64,000 nucleotides of DNA from Prevotella sp. Lineage in GTDB: Bacteria; Bacteroidota; Bacteroidia; Bacteroidales; Bacteroidaceae. Where the stretch lies: assembly GCA_017617615.1 (NCBI GenBank), contig JAFZVV010000022.1:1-64000 (forward strand), written 5' to 3'. Within the stretch, counting starts at the first letter, position 1, and each line of letters starts with the position of its first letter. Positions 28,885-39,300 of the stretch are shown here, piece after piece. The notes under the pieces were generated by a model. That model did not search any database, was not told the origin of the DNA, and worked only from the letters and a program-made list of their open reading frames with translations. A program made the translations under genes and the position numbers.

Positions 28885-30003
28885 ATGATAAAAATGAGAA
28901 AACTGATTTTCACAACGCTCCTCATGGCTTTCGCCGCCTCTTCGTTGCAGGCAGCGACACCATTGGAGAAACTACGCTCACGATTGGAGAAATTCCAGAA
29001 GAAAGGTATCATGATTGGTCATCAGGACGACCCGCTCTATGGTACGAATTGGCACTACGACGAGGGTCGGAGTGATGTCAAGGAGGTCTGCGGCGACTAT
29101 CCCGCCGTCATGGGCTTCGAGATAGGTAACATCGAACTCGACTCCCTCAGGAACCTTGATGGCGTGCCCTTCGACCGCATGAAGATGGAAATCGTTGCCC
29201 ACCACCTCCGTGGAGGTATCGTCACCATCAGTTGGCATGCCAACAATCCCGTTACGGGAAAGAATGCATGGGACCCCACGGGCAACCCCGTGCGTGAACT
29301 GTTGCCAAGAGGCTCGCAGAACGCGAAGTTCAAGAAATGGATCAACCGGGTCGCCGTCTTCCTCAACTCACTCAAGACACGTCGTGGTGAGGCCGTGCCC
29401 GTGATCTTCCGCCCATGGCACGAGATGAGCGGCGGATGGTTCTGGTGGGGAAAGGACTCCTGCACGCCCGAGGAGTACAAGGAATTGTTCGAGTATACCA
29501 TCCAACTGCTGCGCTCAAATGGCATCAACTCCTGTCTGTATTGCTACTCACCGGGTGGCACGCCAGGCGAGACGGAGGCCAACTACCTCAAATACTATCC
29601 TGGCGACAAACTCATCGATGTCCTCGGCGTGGATGTCTATGCGGGTGCCGACAAGGACAAGTATATCCGTGAGGTGCGCGACGAACTCACTGTCATGACC
29701 AAGTATGCCAAGGAGCACGAGAAGATTGCGTGTCTCTCCGAGACAGGATACCGCAACACGCCCGACCCGTTCTGGTTCACCACGGCGATGTGGAATGCTG
29801 TGAAAGACTTCCGTATCTCCTACGTCCTCCTCTGGCGCAACGCATGGAACCAGCCCGAGGAGAATTTCGGACCTGCCCCCGACAAGACGTGTGCCGAAGA
29901 TTTCGTCAATCTGCATAGTTTCAAGGAAACCCTCTTCCTGCAGGATGTCTCGAAGAAGAAATTCCAGCAGTTCAAGATGCACATGAAGTCGCAGACTCCA
30001 TAG
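28885..30003 (+). CDS. GH26 beta-mannanase
   Basis: 372 residues with signal peptide (LIFTTLLMAFAASSLQA). Family motifs: IGHQDDPLYGTNWHY, GFEIGNIELDS, GGIVTISWHANNP, the acid/base FRPWHEMSGGWFWWG (Glu180) and the nucleophile CLSETGYR (Glu286). GH26 enzymes cut beta-1,4-mannan by a retaining mechanism; members of this short type release mannobiose. No lipobox was seen, so it is likely periplasmic, acting after the surface GH5 enzyme. The symporter follows after 60 bases. Confidence 0.93.
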   Translation: MIKMRKLIFTTLLMAFAASSLQAATPLEKLRSRLEKFQKKGIMIGHQDDPLYGTNWHYDEGRSDVKEVCGDYPAVMGFEIGNIELDSLRNLDGVPFDRMKMEIVAHHLRGGIVTISWHANNPVTGKNAWDPTGNPVRELLPRGSQNAKFKKWINRVAVFLNSLKTRRGEAVPVIFRPWHEMSGGWFWWGKDSCTPEEYKELFEYTIQLLRSNGINSCLYCYSPGGTPGETEANYLKYYPGDKLIDVLGVDVYAGADKDKYIREVRDELTVMTKYAKEHEKIACLSETGYRNTPDPFWFTTAMWNAVKDFRISYVLLWRNAWNQPEENFGPAPDKTCAEDFVNLHSFKETLFLQDVSKKKFQQFKMHMKSQTP

Positions 30004-30063
30004 TTGCAGAACGATTGTTTCCATCGTTTCTCCTTAATAACCCCTATAACCCATAAAAATCTC

Positions 30064-31404
30064 ATGGCAACACTTAAAGAAAAAATCGGATATGCCCTCG
30101 GAGATGCCGCTGCCGGCGGTATTACCTGGAAAGTCATGTCCATCGCGTTCCCACTGTTCTTCACCAATGTCTTCGGACTCACCGTGGCAGATACTGCAGC
30201 CCTGATGCTCGTTGCGCGTATGTTCGACGTCGTCACCGACCCGCTCATGGGAGCCCTCGCCGACCGCACCCAGTCGCGCTGGGGTACCTACCGGCCATGG
30301 CTCATCTTCGGAGCCATACCCCTTGGCTTGATTTTCGCGTTGCTGCTCTACACGCCCGACTTCGGTCCCGTGGGCAAGCGTATCTGGGCCTATTCGCTTT
30401 ACCTCCTGATGATGGCGGTATATACGGCGGTGAACGTGCCCTATGGCTCACTCCTTGGTGTGATGACCGAAGATGATAACGAGAAAAACCAGTTCTCGTC
30501 GTTCCGTATGGTAGGTGCCTACGCCATGGGTTTCATCACCCTGTTGTCATTCCCCTACTTGCAGAAGATGGTGGGAGGTTCCGACCAACATCAGTATGCT
30601 GTCCTCGGTGCTGCCCTCGGACTGCTCGCAGCCCTCATGACACTGGCTTGCGGACTGCTTACCAAGGAGCGGCTGAAGCCCGTCAGGGCAGAGAAATTCT
30701 CTTTCAAGCCGTTTGCCGACCTGTTCAAGAACAAACCCTGGATATACCTTACCCTTATCGGTATCTGCACCAACTTCTTCAATGGCTTCCGCTATGCTGT
30801 GGCAGGCTATCTCATGGAGTACTGTCTCCATGGCGACGTCACCGTGAGCGGCCTCATCATCAACTACACGGTCTTCATGACCTTCGGTGAGGTAACGTGT
30901 ATGATTTTCGGTGGCGTGTCGCCGGTCTTCACCAAGAAGGTAGGGTCGAAGAGCAAGGCATTCGTCATCGCTGCGCTCATCTGCCTCATCTCGTCCATCG
31001 CCTTCTTCTTCGTTCCGATGGACCCGAAGTATATCTGGGTGATGGTCGCCATTGTCATCATCACGTCGGTCGGCGTGGGACTCTATTCTCCGCTGTTGTG
31101 GTCGATGTATGCCGATGTGGCCGACTATGCCACGGAGAAGAACGGCACGTCGTCCACCGGCCTCATTTTCTCCTCCGGAACGATGGCACAGAAGTTCGGC
31201 ACGGCCATCTCGGGTTCGCTCGTTGCCCTCTTCCTCGGCATGGCAGGTTTCATTTCGGGCACCAACGCCGACGGACAGACGGTCATCACCATCACCAACG
31301 ACGTGGCGGTACGCAACATGATCTGGGCACTCTTCTCCCTCTTCCCCGCTGCCATCGTCGTCATCATGATTTTCTTGCTTTACAAGTACCCCATCAAGAA
31401 ATAA
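30064..31404 (+). CDS. GPH-family sugar:cation symporter
   Basis: 446 residues from ATG 30064 (MATLKEKIGYALGDAAAGG), chosen over an in-frame codon at 30004 that would add unrelated residues. About twelve transmembrane helices and the MelB/LacS-type motif DPLMGALADRTQSRWGTYRPW near residue 60, plus VNVPYGSLLGVMT. GPH carriers import oligosaccharides with Na+ or H+. In this position it most likely takes up mannobiose or small mannooligosaccharides made by the neighbouring hydrolases (inference). A strong terminator follows, closing the mannan cluster. No mannosyl-phosphorylase (GH130) or epimerase gene is present in the window. Confidence 0.9.
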   Translation: MATLKEKIGYALGDAAAGGITWKVMSIAFPLFFTNVFGLTVADTAALMLVARMFDVVTDPLMGALADRTQSRWGTYRPWLIFGAIPLGLIFALLLYTPDFGPVGKRIWAYSLYLLMMAVYTAVNVPYGSLLGVMTEDDNEKNQFSSFRMVGAYAMGFITLLSFPYLQKMVGGSDQHQYAVLGAALGLLAALMTLACGLLTKERLKPVRAEKFSFKPFADLFKNKPWIYLTLIGICTNFFNGFRYAVAGYLMEYCLHGDVTVSGLIINYTVFMTFGEVTCMIFGGVSPVFTKKVGSKSKAFVIAALICLISSIAFFFVPMDPKYIWVMVAIVIITSVGVGLYSPLLWSMYADVADYATEKNGTSSTGLIFSSGTMAQKFGTAISGSLVALFLGMAGFISGTNADGQTVITITNDVAVRNMIWALFSLFPAAIVVIMIFLLYKYPIKK

Positions 31405-31417
31405 ACATCTTCCCCTT

Positions 31418-31448
31418 TAAGCGCCCCATCCTACATGGGGCGCTTTTG
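31418..31448 (+). terminator. intrinsic terminator of the mannan cluster
   Basis: Stem AAGCGCCCCAT / ATGGGGCGCTT with loop CCTAC, then TTTTG. Confidence 0.9.
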
Positions 31449-31660
31449 TGTGCTCATAAACCAACCCCCACATCATTGAGCTTCATTATGAATGTTGCCC
31501 ATTTCGATAGCCAGAATTAAAAACAATTCATGGCCAATTACCTCCCTTCGGTCAGTGGGTCTGCGACAAGTCTCATGGACATTCATGTTAAAAGAACATT
31601 AAGGAAGTCTGGGAATTAGCATTGTAAATGCTGAAACTCAATGCGGTCGAATTGCAAATT

Positions 31661-31708
31661 CGACCGAACGAGAATTCGACCGAACGAGAATTCGACCGAA
31701 CGAGAATG
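31661..31708. repeat. 16-bp tandem repeat, 3 copies
   Basis: Three direct copies of CGACCGAACGAGAATT; the last one ends in G. It lies just left of element copy 1. Confidence 0.92.
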
Positions 31709-31722
31709 ATACCTTAGAAATG

Positions 31723-31980
31723 GAATTCTACAATTCTATAATTCGGGATAAACAGATATTCGATGGTCGCTTTAGGTTATAACATGAATTGCCGGGAATT
31801 ATCCATGAATTATCAGAAATTATGCCGACGCTGCTGCGTCGGATTATCATTCATGGTAAATTACCTCCCTTTGGTCAGTGGGTCTACGATAAGTTTCCTG
31901 GGCACTCATGTAAAAACAATTATCCCGAATAATAGAATTAGAGAACAGGAAAATTCTGAAATTCTAAAAATTCGGGATAT
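31723..31980 (-). repeat. hairpin-rich dispersed element, copy 1
   Basis: About 260 bases bounded by TATCCCGAAT / ATTCGGGATA motifs. Its interior includes GCCGACGCTGCTGCGTCGG (a hairpin), TTCATGG, and CCTCCCTTTGGTCAGTGGG. Read on the minus strand it lines up with 41892-42190 along almost its whole length, apart from a ~35-base block present only in copy 2. No ORF. Its short length, palindromic ends and lack of coding content resemble a MITE- or REP-like element, but this is inference. Confidence 0.85.
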
Positions 31981-32019
31981 AAATATCCGAAGCAAATTTT
32001 ACAGCATGACGTACAACTT

Positions 32020-32057
32020 AAAAAGAAAGACCTATCCGTGGATAGGCCTTTCTTTTC
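32020..32057 (-). terminator. terminator of the left 62-aa gene
   Basis: Hairpin with arms AAAAGAAAGACCTATCC and GATAGGCCTTTCTTTT. It is nearly the same as the hairpin at 39777 behind the right-hand copy. Confidence 0.9.
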
Positions 32058-32073
32058 GTGGTGTGTCTATGAC

Positions 32074-32262
32074 TTATTCCCACAAACTCTTGGAAGACAT
32101 GAATTCATCCTCTTCAAAAGTACCTTGATTGCCCAGGATGCTAGGATCGTTACCTGGAATGTCACCTTCTGAGTCAGTGGTTGGGTCACCGTACTCGTCA
32201 AGGAAATTGGATGCATTGATCATCGCAATCTCTGTCAGTGGTTTTTTATACTCTCTTTTCAT
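32074..32262 (-). CDS. 62-residue acidic peptide gene, left copy
   Basis: 62 residues starting MKREYKKPLTEIAMINASNF, then an acidic, proline- and glycine-rich half with DPTTDSEGDIPGNDPS and the end FEEDEFMSSKSLWE. It has no signal peptide, cysteine or membrane segment. Short proteins opening with K-x-Y-x-x-P-x-x-E are, as I recall, common in Prevotella and lack a known role. It lies 36 bases behind an LRR protein gene and ahead of a terminator, and its twin at 39574 differs only by synonymous changes and a few C-terminal residues. Conservation of the reading frame in both copies supports real coding. It is probably co-transcribed with the LRR gene. Confidence 0.75.
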   Translation of the reverse strand: MKREYKKPLTEIAMINASNFLDEYGDPTTDSEGDIPGNDPSILGNQGTFEEDEFMSSKSLWE

Positions 32263-32298
32263 TCTTTTTATTTTTGTTATTATACAGTGTCAGTTGGG

Positions 32299-34812
32299 TT
32301 ATTTGATGACCACTTTCTTGCCATTATGAATATATACCCCCTTGGTGAGGCTGGATACTCTGACACCCTGGAGGGTATACCAGGCATTATCCTCAGTCTT
32401 GGCCACGGTACTTCTGACGCTCTTGACTTCCTTAATGCCATCGACATCAGCACCGTCCTCTGAATCATCCTCGAAGATGCTGATCAGCATCGTGTTGCTG
32501 TTATTGGCGGTTTGGGTTCCCTCACCATCAACCGCTGGAACGTCAGCTGCTGTATCCTCAATGGTGAAGCCGGGGAACTGCTCCGAATCGGCATCCTCAT
32601 TGAAATTGTCAAAGCGTGAAGCAGGAATCTGAGCAAAGGCACGGTTCCCCTTCATTCGGCTGGGTTGCAGACGCTTCCATCCGTAAGTGTTCCTTTCAGC
32701 AAGTCCGCCAGTACCTGTTGCTGCGTGAGTCATCACACAAGCAAAGTTACGGAACTCCCTTGGCTTGTCGGTTGGGTAATGTCCGCCAACATATGTTGAT
32801 TCATTCTTGTATTTCCAGGGATATACGGGAGATACGGGCCATCCATCTTCGAAAGAACCTTGCAGCATGTTGATATTGTCGCTTGTGTCATCAGAATTCA
32901 GACGACCGCTCTCATAACGATTACCGGTATGGGGGAATTTCTTATAGACAATATCGGTACCGAAGTCACCACTCATAATCAGGAAGGCCTCTTCGTCGAT
33001 GCCCTTCGAATAGAGCACAACGCCTGTCTCCTCTGGGACATAGCTGTTGCCCCCGGTAACAGTTTGCAGTTGGTTATACACCTCATCCTCGTCGAACAGT
33101 TCAATGTTGTCCTCTTCATAGCCACCTGTAATGCCAGGATATTGGGCAACCTTGGCTACCAATGGCCTGAGATACAGCTTGCCTCCGATGGTGAGGTGGG
33201 AGTAGCGCTTGCTGTCACCAATGGCAGCAAGTTCTTCTTTGCTGATTATTCCATCTGTTATACCATCAATTATTCCGTCAATGAGTACATACTTGTCATC
33301 CTCATTATCTGACTGGATGGTGGCATCATAGTAGTATTCACCATTCCTATCGAGCACGAAAGCAAATTGGTCGGTCGTATAGTCCACGGCACGGTAGGCG
33401 GTGATTTCCTTTGGCAACAAGCAGGGGCCGTCGCCGAAGGTACGGCTGTATGTGCGCAGGAACTCACCCTTGTCTATTACCTCACCTTCGCCGGTGCTGA
33501 GGAACTCCAGCCAACCGTTACCCTTGTAGTTATTGAGGTTATATGAGGTAGCGAGGCCATTAGGCAGTTCCGCCACGTTCTGTCCCCTGGCTGGTATGTA
33601 TCTCCAGTATTTCAGCAGGTTGCTCTGGCGTATGACGGCGTTGGTCTTGTATTCACCTACGAAGAAGTCGAAGTTCGACTTGTAAGGAGCGCTGGCGTTG
33701 TCGCCCTTCGGGTAGATGAGCTTGCAGGCCTCGGGAATACGGTCGAGACGTGTCTGCACATGGGTAATGTCGTAGTCGAAGGCGGCATTCTCGCACCAGC
33801 ACTTCGTCACGTCGGTACCGTTGCAGTATTTGATTTCCACCACCTTGATGTTACGGGCGTTGTAGAAGGCGCCACCACCGGCATGATAGCCGTTGGCGTC
33901 GATGGTGTTTGAGCCTCTGATTACTTTCTCGTGCGAGCAAACAATCACGCTGTCGAGCGAGGTGCACTCGCTGAAGCATTGGTAGGCGAGGAGGCGCAGG
34001 TCATGGCACTGTCTCAGGTCGACAATCTTGACTGGAGTGCGCTGGAAGGCCATCCTCTGAATTTCGGTAATGGTATTGGGGAACTTCACGCTGGCAAGCT
34101 GCGTGCAGTCCAGGAAAGCCTCTGCGCGTACCTTTGATAGTTTCATCTTCGACAGGTCGAGAGCAGTAATCTTGGCTCCTTTGAATGCATCATTGCCAAT
34201 CTCGGTAATGGTATTGGGAAGGGTCAGTTCCTCGACGGGCGAACCACCGAAGGCGTTGTTGCCAATGGCTACCACACCCTCCGGTATCACCACCTTCTTG
34301 AGGTTTTGACTGCCGATCAAAAGATTGTTGGGTATAAAAGTGAAATTCTCGCTCTTAGGGAAACTGATACCGCTCATCTTATGGTCCTCGCGGCACTTGT
34401 CAAGGCTGAACGAGGGTTCCCAGAAGTTGGGCAGTGAGTTGAAAACTGTATTTACATTGTCGTAACCATCTTGTGCCTGGTCATAATAGTCTTGCACACT
34501 CACGAATTTGCTCACGAACTGAGTGCAAGCCGAAAGGTCAACGAAAACGGGGTCTTGCTGGTAGGCAAATTTGCCAACAATCTCACCCAGTTTCTGACAG
34601 TTGCTGTTTGCCCAGTCGCCGGTGAATACAATCTTGTCTACCATGCTTGAATTGAGGTAGAGGTTGTCGAGTGCGCTTGGATTGATGTCATTGCCGTCGT
34701 TGACATAGTTCACCGTCAGAGTTTTTGAGGTGGAATCATAAGAGCCCGAAATGGCTGCCCTGGATACAATAACCAGAGATAACAAAGCAATAAGAGTAAC
34801 AATCTTTTTCAT
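32299..34812 (-). CDS. BspA-like leucine-rich-repeat surface protein, left paralogue
   Basis: 837 residues, signal peptide MKKIVTLIALLSLVIVSRAA. BspA-type LRR units (LRR_5) run from about 150 to 330, for example LKKVVIPEGVVAIGNNAFGG and LTLPNTITEIGNDAFKGAK. From about 445 to the end the sequence is nearly the same as the C-terminal part of the 36325-39549 protein (e.g. AYRAVDYTTDQFA, FACVMTHAATGTGGL, NTYGWKRLQPSRMK). It ends in WYTLQGVRVSSLTKGVYIHN with GKKVVIK, the exported-protein tail. The N-terminal third shows little likeness to its paralogue. Probably surface-exposed and used in adhesion or binding; the ligand is unknown. Confidence 0.85.
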   Translation of the reverse strand: MKKIVTLIALLSLVIVSRAAISGSYDSTSKTLTVNYVNDGNDINPSALDNLYLNSSMVDKIVFTGDWANSNCQKLGEIVGKFAYQQDPVFVDLSACTQFVSKFVSVQDYYDQAQDGYDNVNTVFNSLPNFWEPSFSLDKCREDHKMSGISFPKSENFTFIPNNLLIGSQNLKKVVIPEGVVAIGNNAFGGSPVEELTLPNTITEIGNDAFKGAKITALDLSKMKLSKVRAEAFLDCTQLASVKFPNTITEIQRMAFQRTPVKIVDLRQCHDLRLLAYQCFSECTSLDSVIVCSHEKVIRGSNTIDANGYHAGGGAFYNARNIKVVEIKYCNGTDVTKCWCENAAFDYDITHVQTRLDRIPEACKLIYPKGDNASAPYKSNFDFFVGEYKTNAVIRQSNLLKYWRYIPARGQNVAELPNGLATSYNLNNYKGNGWLEFLSTGEGEVIDKGEFLRTYSRTFGDGPCLLPKEITAYRAVDYTTDQFAFVLDRNGEYYYDATIQSDNEDDKYVLIDGIIDGITDGIISKEELAAIGDSKRYSHLTIGGKLYLRPLVAKVAQYPGITGGYEEDNIELFDEDEVYNQLQTVTGGNSYVPEETGVVLYSKGIDEEAFLIMSGDFGTDIVYKKFPHTGNRYESGRLNSDDTSDNINMLQGSFEDGWPVSPVYPWKYKNESTYVGGHYPTDKPREFRNFACVMTHAATGTGGLAERNTYGWKRLQPSRMKGNRAFAQIPASRFDNFNEDADSEQFPGFTIEDTAADVPAVDGEGTQTANNSNTMLISIFEDDSEDGADVDGIKEVKSVRSTVAKTEDNAWYTLQGVRVSSLTKGVYIHNGKKVVIK

Positions 34813-35015
34813 TGTGTGGTGTTGGGTTATGAATTGTAATGAATAGTTAATGGCTGATGATGGTTGAAAATTTATTGGTGGGTTAATTCAGTATTTTATG
34901 CTGACTTTATCTTTTTAACTTTCTAACCGTTTCTCGCAGGTGTGCCGAATTCACGGAAACCTATTTCTTTTGTGCAATGTAGCAACCGCTGTGTGCGCAC
35001 ACTGAACAATGAGCG

Positions 35016-35023
35016 CAAAATTA
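35016..35023 (-). promoter_or_regulatory. -7 element TAATTTTG for the left LRR gene
   Basis: CAAAATTA on the plus strand reads TAATTTTGCGC on the minus strand. The motif TGGGCACACAG lies 11 bases upstream of it and a 12-base palindrome lies just downstream of the expected start, so this promoter looks regulated. Confidence 0.6.
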
Positions 35024-35813
35024 TATGTTTTTCGCTGTGTGCCCAAACAATTAATGTATTTTTTACACTTTTTTAAGAATTCGGCCAACTTTTTTAATAT
35101 TTATTTCAAGTATTGGCAAATGTACACTTATTAACAAGTTTTTTCATTGGTTTAAGTGAAGGCTTTTATCATGGCGCTAATGTTGGGAGGATAATAGCGT
35201 GCTTTTATGAACAAAAACCCGTTTGCCTTCATTTCGAAACGATAAAGTTGCTTTCAGATGATGATTTGTTTCTTCGGACGTGGTTTTGTGTGCGAATTTG
35301 AATTCGTATGTGTTATGCTACTTCTCGTTTCCTTTATTGCCTTGTTATGTCTGAAAACAAGGCTGTTAGGGTGTCTACATCTCTTTAGCAAAGTGTAAAT
35401 ATGCTCCATTTCCTTTTCAGGCAAAAATGATGGGGCTTCGAAATGAACGGAACGTTGGGATGTCAAGGTGTTCCGGCCTTTCAGGAATAACTCCTTTGCC
35501 GACATGCATACAATCCAACGCTATATTTGCTTTCAGCCATATAGCTTTTCAATCTGTAAATCTTTTTCAATTGCAGCTTTCTTTTAACTGTTCAACCAAT
35601 AAGGAACAACAATGATGGCAGCTTTCCAGTTAGTTAAGTGTATTTCTTACATTTAAAAGGTGTGAAATATAAAGGTAAAACCAATAGGGTAATGAAGGTA
35701 AGAAATATGTGCAAGAAGGAATAAGGAAGGATGATTTTGTAATAATTTCCGATATTTTTTTACTTTTTTAGAAAAAAATGCTCCAAATGCTTTCATATAT
35801 AAAAAGAATACAT

Positions 35814-35821
35814 TACCTTTG
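35814..35821 (+). promoter_or_regulatory. -7 element TACCTTTG for the right LRR gene
   Basis: TACCTTTGCCC. If used, transcription starts near 35828 and the leader is about 495 bases before the ATG at 36325. Confidence 0.6.
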
Positions 35822-35827
35822 CCCAAT

Positions 35828-36324
35828 AAATCATCTCAAAGCGTAAAAATCATATGGACGCTTGAGCACTCAATGTCGGGATCGCGTGACTTGTCTTCGT
35901 CAAATTGCTAATACCGTCCCAACCTCTTGAGAATCGGACACTTCATCCAGTGAAGTGCGTTTTGGTGAATTTAGCGAAAGGATGTAAAAAACTAAAGATA
36001 GAATGAGTGAGATGAGAAAAGAGAAAACCAGAATCACCTTTGAAGGTACTCCGCCTTGAACAAAGGCATGCGATAAGCACTGAAAGACCTAAAACGCCGC
36101 TCAATCTGTCAAAATGGACGGTAACCTCTCGCGACAAGAAAATGTTCTTTGAAAAAGTTAGCAGAATTACTTTTAAGTTATTCCTCTTCAAACCGAAATG
36201 GTAATTGACAACATGAGGATGCTTAAGTAGGAAGAAAACTGGCAAGAACTTCAGGGAAAACTGTCTTGGCGAAATCAGTGACAATGATTTTTGATTCTAT
36301 TAACAATAACAAATTTTTACTCTT
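35828..36324 (+). ncRNA. candidate long structured leader of the right LRR gene
   Basis: About 495 bases between the likely start site and the ATG, with no open frame of note on the plus strand. A short hairpin CACTTCATCCAGTGAAGTG lies at 35939-35957, and a purine-rich stretch (ATGAGTGAGATGAGAAAAG) follows near 36000. Base composition is less AT-rich than the rest of the gap. It matches no riboswitch I can recognise. A cis-acting RNA or a decayed coding remnant are both possible. Confidence 0.35.
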
Positions 36325-39300
36325 ATGATTAAAAAATTTTTTACTACTCTTTTGCTTTTGACCGCCGTGGTGGCAGCAAATGCTTTGCCTCCTGGTGAAG
36401 AGCAACCAAACCCGTTGAGCGTCTCGTTCGCTGATGGTGTTTTGACCGTCAACTACAGTGATAGAGTCGGTACGGTAACTGAGGATTTTGTGAACAAAGC
36501 CCTTAACAACTGGCGTGACACTTATTTCTCCGATGTTCAAGGAGGTCCTGCTGAGAAAGATGCTGCCATGAAAGCAGCTGTCCAAACCATCAAACTCACC
36601 GGTGATTGGACAAATCTTCAATTGAAGAAAGACGACAAGACCATCCACAAGATTATTGAGAAGTGCGGTGAACAACAAGTCGGCGTGGGTCTTGACCTCA
36701 GTGAGTGCAATAAAATGACATGTAAATACCAGTCAATGGAAGAGGTTTATGACGATGCTACAAACAACGGATCCATAACCTTCCACTACACTCCGACAGG
36801 CGCTACTGAGACCATCTCAATACCTGTGACGATTACCCAACAAAGCAGCCAAGTGACTAAAGGTGTGAGTTATCATTTGCATCATGCGGGTGGTACTTTA
36901 ATTACTTTTGAAACAGATGCTGATGGAGAAGTCGTTGATGACAGTTGGACCCCCAATCCGCTTCCTGATGGCTTTAAAAAGGTTTTTAAAGGGAGTGATG
37001 GCTATTATGTATATCAGAGTGAGCATTATTCGGCAAAACTCTTTGAGGTTGAATCATATACGTATACAGATGTTAACGGCAATGTCCAGACGCTTACACA
37101 AGATCAAGTCAACAACCTAAGAACTGATGGAGACGGCAATCTTTGGTATGATTACAACACTTACAATTATACCGATAAGTATGGCAATCCTGTTTCCACT
37201 ACTTCTACTGCCAATCCATACAATTTGACCGAGGCAGGATATGATGACCAAGGAAACATGACCTATACTTACAACTACACCGTTACTTCTGAAGGTTTCT
37301 CCTTCGATGGTTATGAGAGTTCTTTGTCAAGCGTAAGTTTCCCCAACCATGCTGATTTCACATTCATTCCTAACGATATTCTCAAATCAAGCAACTCTCT
37401 GACTTCTGTCACCATTCCTGCGAACATCAGAGCCATCGGCAACCATGCCTTCGCATCTGCAACTAAACTTGAAGAGGTGAACTTCCCCGATAACCTGGAG
37501 GAAATCGGTGGTGGTGCATTCGAGTATACCAAAATACCTGGTGCAGACTTGAGAAATACCAAAATCACCCAAATCCATTGGTGTACTTTTATGGAGAACC
37601 CTGAGTTCGCTTACTGTTACTATCCCGATGCTCTCACTCGCATTCAATACAACGCATTCAAAAAAGACACCAAAATCAAGACTGTCGACCTGTCTCAATG
37701 CCATTGGCTGACACTTATTTCCACAGGTGCCTATGAAACCTGCTCGTCAATTACAAAAGTAGTGATTTGCAGCCACCCGAAAATTCTTAGAGGAAATGGA
37801 CATGGTACAGGTTGTTTCAACAACTGCAAGGCCATTGATACTGTGCAAGTCGTAAGTTGCTATCTTGAGGATTATCCTGTCACCGACGTTACAAAGTGCT
37901 ATTGCGAGATTGGTGCATTCGACTATGACATCACAGAAGTGCAGACCCAACTTGCAAATGTTTCTAAGGGTGCAAAACTGATTTTCCCGAACGACATGCC
38001 TGTAGGAAACAACCAGACCTATGCAGGAACAAGCCGCCAAGGTTCTGGAGAAGGTGGAAATGTAACTTATGCTATCGAGAATGGCTCTGCATATACCAAT
38101 CAATACACCTCTTCCTTTGACTTCTTTGTAGGCGACTATAAAGCAGGTGTTCTTATAACACAGTCCAGTTTGCAGGTATTTTTTGATGACGTGCCCAATA
38201 ATCTGGGCCCCGCTCCAGGCTATGGTGCTCCAACTGACCAACCAGATCTTGGCGAATTAGTTCCAGGTGTTGCAAATGGAACAGTAAAAGTTGTTGGTGA
38301 CACACGCTATGCATACAACGGATGGATGGAGTTCATCAACACCACTGTTGGTGAGGTGGTTCCAAAGGGTGAGTTCCTCCGCACCTACAGCCGCTCAGCC
38401 GGCGACGGTCCCTGCATGTTGCCCAAGGAAATCACCGCTTACCGCGCCGTTGACTATACAACCGACCAATTTGCTTATGTGCTTGACAGGAATGGTGAAT
38501 ACTACTATGATGCCACCATCCAGTCAGATAATGAGGATGACAAGTATAAGCTTATTGACGGAGTAATTGCAGGAACAGAGCCAGATGAAATAATCAGCGA
38601 AGAAGAACTTGCTTATATCGCTACTATAGGGGACGGCAAGCGTTACTCCCACCTCACTATCGGTGGCAAGCTGTATCTCAGGCCATTGGTTGCCAAGGTT
38701 GCCCAATACCCAGGCATTGAAGGTGGATATGTAGGGGACAACATTGAACTGTTCGATGCAGATGCGGTTTACGACCAACTGCAAACTGTTCCCGGTGGCT
38801 ACAGTTACGTGCCGGAGAACACAGGCGTGGTGCTCTACTCAACCAAGATTAATGAGTCCGCCCTTTTGATATTGGGTGGTGACTTTGGTACCGAAACTGT
38901 CTATAAGGAATTCCCCCATACTTATCAGCGTTATGAGGCCGGCCGTCTGACATCTGATGATACAAGCAACAATATTAACATGCTGCATGGCTCCTTTGGC
39001 GATGGATGGCCCGTATCTCCTGTATTCCCCTGGAAGTATAAGAATGCGTCAACATGCTCTGGTGGACATTTCCCAACTGACAGGCCAAGGGAGTACCGTA
39101 ACTTTGCCTGCGTGATGACTCACGCAGCAACAGGTACTGGCGGACTTGCTGACAGGAACACTTACGGATGGAAACGTCTGCAACCCAGCAGGATGAAGGA
39201 AAACCGTGCCTTTGCTCAGATTCCTGCTGTACGCTTTGACAATTTCAATGAGGATGCCGATTCGGAGCAGTTCCCGGGCTTCACCATTGAGGATACGACA

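Larger units (their letters stand above)
31449..32019. other. gene-free repeat-rich region
   Basis: No coding sequence supported. It contains, in order, a single copy of a motif CCTCCCTTCGGTCAGTGGG (about 31540-31560), a 16-bp tandem triplicate, and copy 1 of the hairpin-rich element. The last 40 bases lead into the terminator of the 62-aa gene. Confidence 0.75.
32020..33480 (-). repeat. large inverted repeat, left arm (LRR 3' end + 62-aa gene + terminator)
   Basis: About 1.45 kb that lines up in inverted orientation with about 38370-39818. It runs from the FLRTYSR-encoding region of the LRR gene through the 62-codon gene to the terminator. Aligned stretches read by eye look about 88-95% identical. 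The left boundary is given by the terminator; the inner boundary is approximate. Confidence 0.85.
34813..36324. other. 1.5-kb AT-rich divergent intergenic region
   Basis: It separates the two LRR genes and is AT-rich compared with the flanking genes. It holds one promoter for each gene (35016 minus, 35814 plus), a perfect 12-base palindrome GTGTGCGCACAC at 34991-35002, and CTGTGTGCCCA at 35035-35045. Short open frames on either strand (for example 35254-35505 and 35943-36284, both minus) lack family features and start signals and are not called. Both genes have long leaders: about 200 bases on the left and about 495 on the right. Confidence 0.7.

Noticed and set aside
31423..32019. Mobile element with a transposase gene near the 16-bp repeat
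   Set aside because: No transposase-like frame was found on either strand between 31449 and 32019.
35254..36284. Small minus-strand frames in the LRR intergenic region (35254-35505 and 35943-36284)
   Set aside because: No promoter, family feature or conserved start; the second overlaps the predicted leader of the right LRR gene.
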